From CAZYMI01 sp964648505 (GTDB taxonomy: Bacteria; Pseudomonadota; Alphaproteobacteria; Micavibrionales; Micavibrionaceae), in NCBI GenBank assembly GCA_964648505.1, contig CAZYMI010000006.1:28991-92990 (forward strand): 64,000 bases of DNA. The letters run 5' to 3'. Positions 32,694-38,285 of the stretch are shown one piece after another (positions within the stretch are counted from its first letter, which is position 1; each line of letters opens with the position of its first letter). Below the pieces are notes generated by a model. The model searched no databases, was not told where the DNA came from, and saw nothing but the letters and a program-made list of their open reading frames with translations. The position numbers and the translations under genes are program-made.

Positions 32694-33413
32694 ATGAATT
32701 TCAGCACATCATCACAACAAGCTGGCGACCTTGTAGATCCGCGCTCGATTACTGGAGGCGTTCCAAGGGCTTATGAGGCTTACACCACTATACCTGCTGA
32801 TGTTACAAAAGTGCGCCAAGCATTTGACCGGCACAAAACTATACAAGTTGCACTAAGAAAAAAAGATATCTTTAACCAGGCTGCAAGAGATGGTCGATTT
32901 ATTATATTAGAAAATGCTTGGGCCAATATATCTGCGGGCGTGGCTCTGTATAATCATCAAACTGAATCTGGCGTAAATATAACTGAAATAGGGTCGGCCT
33001 TTATTGTCGAAAGCGATAAGGGGCAGGATCTATTTCGTAAGTCTATAGCTTTTGCTCTTTTAAAAGCCGCAAACGATCATCCCAACAACTTACTCGTGTC
33101 TGCTGTTTTCAGTGATAACGAAGCCTCTAAAAAACGCATGCGCGAACTCGGTTGGACACCAATAGAAGAAGACGCTGAAATTGATAGAGCCTGCAAAAGA
33201 TCTTATCAAACTAAATCTACAAGAACGAGCTTGGATTGGTTTGTGTTCCGTCCTGAGTCCGTCCGTGAATACGCGCCACAATTGATTAACATCATTCGAT
33301 CAGGAAGTTTTGTTGTGCCATCTGACGACTTGAATGATATTCTGAGCGCATACCTTATGCCACAAACGCACAGAAGACATAGAAGACTCGTTCCACAAAA
33401 CGTTGCTGCTTAA
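32694..33413 (+). CDS. GNAT-family acyltransferase, copy 1
   Basis: 239 aa from the ATG at 32694. The GNAT fold is suggested by the beta-helix order GRFIILENAW, then ITEIGSAFIVESDKGQDLFRKSIAFALL (motif A region, Q/R-x-x-G-x-G degenerate), LLVSAVFSDNEASKKRMRELGW (motif B). It resembles the gene at 34017-34763 along its length but is well diverged (roughly a quarter of aligned residues alike by eye). The basic C-terminal end (THRRHRRLV) is absent from the paralogue. Substrate unknown. Its stop overlaps the stop of a convergent regulator remnant through a shared TTAA. Confidence 0.75.
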   Translation: MNFSTSSQQAGDLVDPRSITGGVPRAYEAYTTIPADVTKVRQAFDRHKTIQVALRKKDIFNQAARDGRFIILENAWANISAGVALYNHQTESGVNITEIGSAFIVESDKGQDLFRKSIAFALLKAANDHPNNLLVSAVFSDNEASKKRMRELGWTPIEEDAEIDRACKRSYQTKSTRTSLDWFVFRPESVREYAPQLINIIRSGSFVVPSDDLNDILSAYLMPQTHRRHRRLVPQNVAA

Positions 33414-33571
33414 CCTGAAACGTTCGCAGCTGATTTCCACAAAACTTCAAATTGCCTTTTATACGCATGATGAAGTAATTGATCTTTAATCACATAAATA
33501 ACAAGATCTTTCTTATCAAACAAAACGAAGGCCAATTTTTCGTGGTAGACCACAAAAGAGACGGAATCAAA
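33410..33571 (-). pseudogene. C-terminal remnant of an XRE/TrmB-like regulator gene
   Basis: Read on the minus strand, about 54 codons remain open up to the groEL-tail repeat: LFDSVSFVVYHEKLAFVLF, then KKDLVIYVIKDQLLHHAY, RQFEVLWKSA and a stop at 33410. This lines up without gaps with the end of the intact regulator at 34768-35412 (LFKDRTIYVFADKIAFLNF, DISWNNV). The helix-turn-helix and the rest of the protein are gone. The convergent placement against GNAT copy 1 mirrors the intact pair. Confidence 0.75.
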
Positions 33572-33804
33572 AAGATCCAAATTTTGGTTTTGATGCTCAA
33601 AACGACAGCTATGGCGATATGGTTAAAGCAGGTATTATTGATCCTGTGAAAATCGTTCGTACTGCCCTTCAGGATGCGGCGTCTGTTGCAGGTCTTCTGA
33701 TCACAACAGAAGCCATCATCACAGATGCGCCAAAATCCGAAAAATCGGGTGGCGGTATGCCAGGCGGCGGCATGGGTGGCGGCATGGGTGATATGGATTT
33801 CTAA
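33568..33804 (+). pseudogene. Duplicated groEL C-terminal fragment (codons 472-549)
   Basis: 78 codons identical to the groEL end except Thr475 changed to Pro, finishing with the Gly-Met tail and stop. It has no promoter or start of its own and is not expected to make protein. Its left edge abuts the regulator remnant at a shared CAAAAAGAT. Confidence 0.93.
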
Positions 33805-33837
33805 AATCCTATCCCAAGCTTTTATTCCGAAAGTTAC

Positions 33838-33864
33838 AAAAACCCCGAGAAATCGGGGTTTTTT
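33838..33864 (+). terminator. Duplicated groEL terminator
   Basis: Identical to the hairpin at 32513-32539. It insulates GNAT copy 2 from upstream transcription. Confidence 0.9.
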
Positions 33865-33949
33865 ATTATATTGAGTAATAAAATTATAAATTACGTTAAA
33901 TATATTTGAATTAAAAATACCATTTGATGCATAAAAAATGTATTTTTCG

Positions 33950-33978
33950 TTGACAGTTATGACTTTTAGCCTTAAGAA
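33950..33978 (+). promoter_or_regulatory. Candidate promoter of the second GNAT gene
   Basis: TTGACA (33950-33955), 17-bp spacer, TAAGAA (33973-33978), 39 bp before the ATG; an AAAGGAT ribosome-binding-like motif follows. Confidence 0.5.
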
Positions 33979-34016
33979 TGCCTCTGAAATAAAAGGATAA
34001 CTCTTTTTAAAAAATC

Positions 34017-34763
34017 ATGGCCGACATCGAACTAGATCTAAATAGCGCCTTTAAAGATAGCGTGAGTGAAACCCCAAGGTTTCGCGCGCGTATGTCAACA
34101 CACGCCGACCTAGAAGCCGTGATCGCTTTTTTCAAAAGCCATACTGACCCTAATGTTCATATCCGAACACTTGAAGCAATCGAAGAAGCTTGCAAAAAAG
34201 GTCGCGTTATCATCCTGAAGGACAGTAACGATAAGATGATCGGGATGTCTGCTCGATACGCACACAATATGAATGGCTTTTCATTCCAAGAATTGGGCTC
34301 TGTTATGATTGATAAATCAGCAACGCGCCAAGGTCTTTCAAGCCAAATGGTTGCGTTGCAAGTTGCCGCAGCCTACTTCCTTGATAAAGAAAAGCCAAAT
34401 ATTTTGGTTGCTGACTTTGTTGAAGGCAATTTAAACGCTCAAGATATGTTCAGAAAGCTAAACTGGAAATTATTTGATGATGCAGGTGCTATCCGCGAGC
34501 AGTGCTACACGACACATACGGAAGCATTTGAAGGTAAAACAAATTGGTGCATGTTCTCGGAAAGCGATCTTTTTGGAATGGCCCGTAAAATGATTCAGAT
34601 TTTTACATCTCGAAACAACTTAACACCTGTTGAGCCTTTATTTACAGCCTATAATCGATTAGTTGAGATTGCACTATCATCAGATGAGCGGCCTGACCCT
34701 GCACACTTTGCGGCCATCAAAGCGGCTCAACGAAAATTAGGTATAGATAGAGCCGTCGCTTAA
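34017..34763 (+). CDS. GNAT-family acyltransferase, copy 2
   Basis: 248 aa. Starts MADIELDLNSAFKDSVSE. GNAT features: RARMSTHADLEAVIAFF (first helix), GRVIILKDSNDKMIGMSARY, FQELGSVMIDKSATRQGLSSQMVALQ (CoA-binding motif A with RQGLSS), ILVADFVEGNLNAQDMFRKLNWKLF (motif B). Paralogue of 32694-33413. No signal peptide, so cytoplasmic. The acyl acceptor is unknown. It faces an intact XRE/TrmB-like regulator gene whose end is only 4 bp away. Confidence 0.8.
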   Translation: MADIELDLNSAFKDSVSETPRFRARMSTHADLEAVIAFFKSHTDPNVHIRTLEAIEEACKKGRVIILKDSNDKMIGMSARYAHNMNGFSFQELGSVMIDKSATRQGLSSQMVALQVAAAYFLDKEKPNILVADFVEGNLNAQDMFRKLNWKLFDDAGAIREQCYTTHTEAFEGKTNWCMFSESDLFGMARKMIQIFTSRNNLTPVEPLFTAYNRLVEIALSSDERPDPAHFAAIKAAQRKLGIDRAVA

Positions 34764-34767
34764 TTTT

Positions 34768-35412
34768 CTATTTAATAAAAGCGACATTGTTCCACGAGAT
34801 ATCGAACATAATTCTAAAGCTGTCCGCGATATCCTTTTGAGAAATCATAAGAACAAGAACGTCATCATCGCTAAAATTCAAAAAAGCTATCTTATCTGCA
34901 AAAACATAAATTGTTCTGTCTTTAAAAAGCTTTGATGGAAACCATTTATACTCAGCAAATCCACCTGCAATAAAATCTTTTTCGTTTTCCTGAACAATAA
35001 TTCTAAAATTTGGTCTTTGTTTTAGTTCCTTCATGCGCGTAGCATGCATAATATACCATTCTTCACCACACCATTTTTTGATCAGCTTTGGTACACCATT
35101 AAAAAGACAGATATCATCAGACGTCTCTTTTGCAGCCTGATAAACCTCGTCTATGAACTTTCTAAAACCATCCTGACCCTGATAGCTCATGACGTTCACC
35201 TTGCGGCGACGAACACCTTCTGTATCAAGAAATTCAATGCCTACTTTTGTGAAAGCCTGAATCATCTTTGATGATGTTTCACTATTTGGCTTACTCTCTC
35301 CGTTCTCAATACGGGCAATGCCGGTTTGGGAAAGGCCCGCTGCTGAAGCTAAATCGGCCTGTGACCAGCCCAAAAGCGCGCGAGCTGCTTTAATTTGCTC
35401 AATTGTTGGCAT
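34768..35412 (-). CDS. XRE-type regulator with TrmB-like effector domain
   Basis: 214 aa. The N-terminal helix-turn-helix (residues 4-60: IKAARALLGWSQADLASAAGLSQTGIARIENGE) is classical XRE/HTH_3. After a basic linker (VRRRKVNV) the C-terminal 135 residues (FRKFIDEVYQAAKETSDDICLF ... IYVFADKIAFLNF ... SFRIMFDISWNNV) look like the TrmB/PLD-like sugar- or ligand-sensing fold. It probably represses or activates a small regulon, perhaps its GNAT neighbour, in response to a ligand. Convergent with GNAT copy 2; a truncated relative sits at 33410-33571. Confidence 0.8.
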   Translation of the reverse strand: MPTIEQIKAARALLGWSQADLASAAGLSQTGIARIENGESKPNSETSSKMIQAFTKVGIEFLDTEGVRRRKVNVMSYQGQDGFRKFIDEVYQAAKETSDDICLFNGVPKLIKKWCGEEWYIMHATRMKELKQRPNFRIIVQENEKDFIAGGFAEYKWFPSKLFKDRTIYVFADKIAFLNFSDDDVLVLMISQKDIADSFRIMFDISWNNVAFIK

Positions 35413-35516
35413 TAAAATCGCCTTTTTCTTAAAAAATCTATTATTTTCAGACTGTTAGTAATTATTACGTTTATTCTAGCCCTTTTAAAAAAAAAGACAA
35501 ATACGCAAAATATTTA

Positions 35517-35670
35517 TTGACGTAATACAAATAATGCTATAAAAAATACACAGAAGTACGAATTTTATGCATCCCCTCCTGAGCGATCAGGTCCGCATAG
35601 GTTCGGATTTCCCCCACACACGTTAACTTTTCGCCGCATCGCCTTCGGGCTTTGCGGCGTTTTTTTGCCC
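35517..35670 (+). ncRNA. Candidate small RNA with anti-Shine-Dalgarno-like segments
   Basis: TTGACG (35517-35522) and a TATAAA-like box at 35538-35543 (spacer 15, or 17 to TAAAAA) precede about 120 bp without an ORF. The transcript would carry CCCCTCCTGAG in a small CCTG/CAGG hairpin region and a second TTTCCCCCAC segment near a TCCG/CGGA hairpin. It ends at a CGCCGCA/TGCGGCG stem plus seven T residues (about 35631-35669). C-rich single-stranded segments able to pair with ribosome-binding sites are typical of alphaproteobacterial regulatory RNAs. The flanking genes are both on the other strand. Confidence 0.5.
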
Positions 35671-35702
35671 TAACGGGCAAGGGGCGGCGTTTTTTTGCCC
35701 TA
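35631..35702 (+). terminator. Terminator with duplicated 3' part
   Basis: The stem CGCCGCA/TGCGGCG is followed by T7 and GCCCTAAC. Then the 21-base block GCGGCGTTTTTTTGCCCTAAC is repeated once more after GGGCAAGGG, creating a second hairpin TTGCCC/GGGCAA. The result is a double terminator, probably from a short tandem slip. Confidence 0.7.
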
Positions 35703-35718
35703 ACCTACACTCTACGCT

Positions 35719-36090
35719 CTAACGACAGCGGGCAAAAAGCTTTGTTCTTCCATCTTCTGTAGGCAAACGTTCTACAATCACGTCCCCCTGCGCGATTGTT
35801 TTACATTCAAATACCGGCATTAATGTGCGCAATACCAAACGCAACCGATCCCCTTCAAAAAAGGGGCCTTCTGAACAGACCTTAAGGGCTACTGTATCGC
35901 CATCTGGAGTCAACGTGAAATTCATACGCTGGGGGGCTATATCACCATCTGGTGCGGTTGCAACTTGCCCGTGGACTGTTCCTTGCGTCTGATTAACCAG
36001 TCTAAAACATTTTTTTTGAAGACTTGTCTGCGCAAATGCAGGAAGCCCAAAGCATATTAAAAGAATAAAACTGCAAATTAATTTTATCAT
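35719..36090 (-). CDS. Small exported protein of unknown function
   Basis: 123 aa. Signal peptide (MIKLICSFILLICFGLPAFAQ), then a beta-rich domain with four cysteines (KKCFRLV, LKVCSEG, VFECKT, ARCR) that could form two disulfides. No family recognised. It starts inside the stop of the ferredoxin reductase gene upstream (ATGA overlap), so the two are translated together, yet one is cytoplasmic and one exported; a functional link is not obvious. Confidence 0.7.
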   Translation of the reverse strand: MIKLICSFILLICFGLPAFAQTSLQKKCFRLVNQTQGTVHGQVATAPDGDIAPQRMNFTLTPDGDTVALKVCSEGPFFEGDRLRLVLRTLMPVFECKTIAQGDVIVERLPTEDGRTKLFARCR

Positions 36091-37097
36091 AAAGGTAAGC
36101 CTTTGGTTGTTGAATATTCCATGTGCAAAGGCTTGTCAGGATACAAGCGACGATAAATACTATGCGCAGCCTGAGCAGCCTCAGCAAATCCTGTTAAAAT
36201 CAATTTTAATTTATGTGGATATGATGCAATGTCGCCAACTGCGTAAATGCCGGCTTTTGAACTCTCAGATGTTTCTTGCGTAATCAGGATCGCGTTTCTA
36301 TCAAGGCCCAAACCCCATTGTGCAATAGGCCCAAGTGACGCTGTAAGACCAAAAAATGGTAATAAAATATCAGCTTCAATTAACCTCGTCTGACCATCTA
36401 TCGCAGCAACAATAACTTTTTTGATCTGGGCATTATCCCCTTCCAGCCCTTTAAGTTGATAAGGCGTAACCAAATCAATTTTACCTTGTTGCGCATATTG
36501 TTTAACACGGCTTAGGGTTTCAGGCGCGGCGCGAAACTGTTCTCGCCTGTGTACAATGCTCACCGACTTTGCAATATCAACAAGCGACAAAGCCCAATCC
36601 AATGCCGAATCACCCCCCCCTGCAATCACAATGCGTTTGTCTGCCAAGCTTGTACGGTTACGAACCGCATAGAAAACACTTGTTCCTTCAAATTGCTCGA
36701 TATTATCAATTGGTGGGCGATTAGGCCCAAATGACCCTGCGCCTGCTGCAATAATAACAGCGCTTGTTTGAAACTGAGTGCCGGTTGATGTTTGCAGGTA
36801 GAACCCGTTATCTTGTTCATGTAGTTGCTCAAGGGTCTGGGAAAGATGAAAGACAGGCTTAAAAGGTGCAGCCTGTGCTTCAAGACGTGCAATCAAATCG
36901 GCTGCCTGAATGGTTGGGCAGGCTGGAATATCATAAATCGGCTTTTCGGGATAAAGCGCCGTACACTGCCCGCCAATTTCCTCAAGGCTATCCACAACGT
37001 GGCATTTCAGGCCCAGCATACCACATTCAAAAACAGCAAAAAGGCCCACCGGCCCTGCACCAATAATCACAACATCTGTGGAAATGCGTTTCTTCAT
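36087..37097 (-). CDS. Thioredoxin-reductase-like ferredoxin-NADP reductase, second copy
   Basis: 336 aa from the ATG at 37095-37097; a further ATG at 37130 overlaps the tsaE start and is less likely. Same architecture as the reductase at 27815-28852: GAGPVGLFAVFECG, GGQCTALYPEKPIYDIPA, IAGGGDSALDWAL, VHRREQFRAAP, ending AVGDIASYPHKLKLILTG. No CxxC pair. Two paralogues in one window suggest division of labour between ferredoxin partners or growth conditions. Confidence 0.92.
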   Translation of the reverse strand: MKKRISTDVVIIGAGPVGLFAVFECGMLGLKCHVVDSLEEIGGQCTALYPEKPIYDIPACPTIQAADLIARLEAQAAPFKPVFHLSQTLEQLHEQDNGFYLQTSTGTQFQTSAVIIAAGAGSFGPNRPPIDNIEQFEGTSVFYAVRNRTSLADKRIVIAGGGDSALDWALSLVDIAKSVSIVHRREQFRAAPETLSRVKQYAQQGKIDLVTPYQLKGLEGDNAQIKKVIVAAIDGQTRLIEADILLPFFGLTASLGPIAQWGLGLDRNAILITQETSESSKAGIYAVGDIASYPHKLKLILTGFAEAAQAAHSIYRRLYPDKPLHMEYSTTKGLPL

Positions 37098-37128
37098 ATT
37101 TTCGTCCGGCTTTGTTTTAGATATAACC

Positions 37129-37572
37129 ATGAGTATGACCCTAAAACAATTACCTATTCATTCTATAAGTGCCCTTGAAGAATTTGCAAAGCAACTTGAA
37201 GCTGTGCTCCCCGCACAGGGGATTGTTTTATTATCGGGCGATTTAGGATCAGGAAAATCAACGCTTGCACGCGCGCTGATTAGAAGACGCGCTGATAACA
37301 ATACCCTTGACGTACCAAGCCCTACCTTCACCCTTGTTCAAAACTATGAAACACCAAAAGGTACAATTAGCCATTTTGATTTATATCGCCTAAAATCATC
37401 TGACGATATTTTTGATTTAGGTTTTGAAGATGCAATTGCAGAAAACCTTGTGCTTATTGAATGGCCTGAAAAACTGGGCACTTACAGGCCTAAAAATGCA
37501 GCCTCGATAACTATACGTGGCCCTTTAAATGATGAAGGACACAGAATTATTGAACTGGATTTGCCATGGTAA
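37129..37572 (+). CDS. tsaE: tRNA t6A-modification ATPase TsaE
   Basis: 147 aa from the ATG at 37129; the ATG at 37135 is also possible. P-loop GDLGSGKST, then VPSPTFTLVQNYE and HFDLYRL, the TsaE signature, with the IEWPEKL end motif. TsaE helps TsaD-TsaB make threonylcarbamoyl-adenosine on tRNAs reading ANN codons. First gene of a tight rightward operon tsaE-murU-addB-addA; its end overlaps murU by 7 bp. In relatives a phosphotransferase gene (amgK) often lies between; here it is missing. Confidence 0.92.
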   Translation: MSMTLKQLPIHSISALEEFAKQLEAVLPAQGIVLLSGDLGSGKSTLARALIRRRADNNTLDVPSPTFTLVQNYETPKGTISHFDLYRLKSSDDIFDLGFEDAIAENLVLIEWPEKLGTYRPKNAASITIRGPLNDEGHRIIELDLPW

Positions 37573-38285
37573 CCGCTCTACCAAAAACAGCTTTTATTCT
37601 TGCTGCAGGTCTGGGTACACGCTTGCGCCCTATAACCGATACACAACCCAAACCCCTTGTGTGTATTGCAGGAAAACCGATTATCGGTCACGTGCTGGAT
37701 AGACTATATGAAGCTGGTATCAGCCGTGTCATTGTCAATACACATCATCATGCAGAAAAAATGCAAGACTATCTCAGTCAAGAAAAACGTTTTGATCTGC
37801 ATATATTATATGAAAGTGCAATCCTGGAAACAGGCGGGTCCCTCAAAAATGGACTTGCTCTTATCGGTGATCAACCGTTCTTTGCTATTAATGGCGATGC
37901 TTTTTGGAACGATCTGCCAAACCAAAATATATTGCACACAATGGCCCAGCATTGGGATTGTGATAAAATGGATATTCTTCTTATGTTATATCCCTTAGGC
38001 CGTATGATCACTCCGGGTACAGGGGATTACGATATGAAGCCAGGTGGACATCTGCTTCGTGCCCTTGATAAAAAAGGTGCCTATATGTTTGCCAGCATTA
38101 GGATCTGTCATCCAAAAATTCTACATGAAGCCCCAGAGGGAAAATTCTCGTTTCTGACACTAATGGATGAGGCGCAGAAAAAAAATAAACTTTTTGGCAT
38201 TACCCATTCAGGGCGCTGGTATCATGTCAGCACACCAGACGATTTAAACTCTATTGAAAGATTTATAGCCGATGGACAGGGCTAA
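37566..38285 (+). CDS. murU: Nucleotidyltransferase, probable MurNAc-1-P uridylyltransferase
   Basis: 239 aa. Opens AFILAAGLGTRLRPITDTQPKPLV, the NTP-transferase signature, then INGDAFW for metal binding and an ETGGSLKNGL loop. The size and position between tsaE and addB match MurU, which makes UDP-MurNAc from MurNAc-1-phosphate in cell-wall recycling. MurU needs the kinase AmgK, usually the preceding gene but absent here. Overlaps both neighbours (7 and 14 bp). Confidence 0.85.
   Translation: MVTALPKTAFILAAGLGTRLRPITDTQPKPLVCIAGKPIIGHVLDRLYEAGISRVIVNTHHHAEKMQDYLSQEKRFDLHILYESAILETGGSLKNGLALIGDQPFFAINGDAFWNDLPNQNILHTMAQHWDCDKMDILLMLYPLGRMITPGTGDYDMKPGGHLLRALDKKGAYMFASIRICHPKILHEAPEGKFSFLTLMDEAQKKNKLFGITHSGRWYHVSTPDDLNSIERFIADGQG

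Larger units (their letters stand above)
33568..33939 (+). repeat. Direct repeat copy 2: groEL 3' end plus terminator
   Basis: Second copy of the 372-bp segment found at 32243-32614. It contains the groEL fragment, the duplicated terminator and the AT-rich flank, and ends 11 bp before a promoter for GNAT copy 2. Recombination between the copies would delete exactly 1325 bp (GNAT copy 1 plus the remnant) and leave groEL intact. Confidence 0.95.

Noticed and set aside
32694..35412. Toxin-antitoxin module (GNAT toxin plus XRE antitoxin)
   Set aside because: The genes are convergent, not an operon; the GNAT proteins are longer than typical tRNA-acetylating toxins and the regulator carries a ligand-sensing-type domain.
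36087..37135. Overlapping ATG starts of the ferredoxin reductase (37130) and tsaE (37129)
   Set aside because: Divergent starts on the same bases are unlikely; the reductase start at 37097 gives a normal N-terminus.
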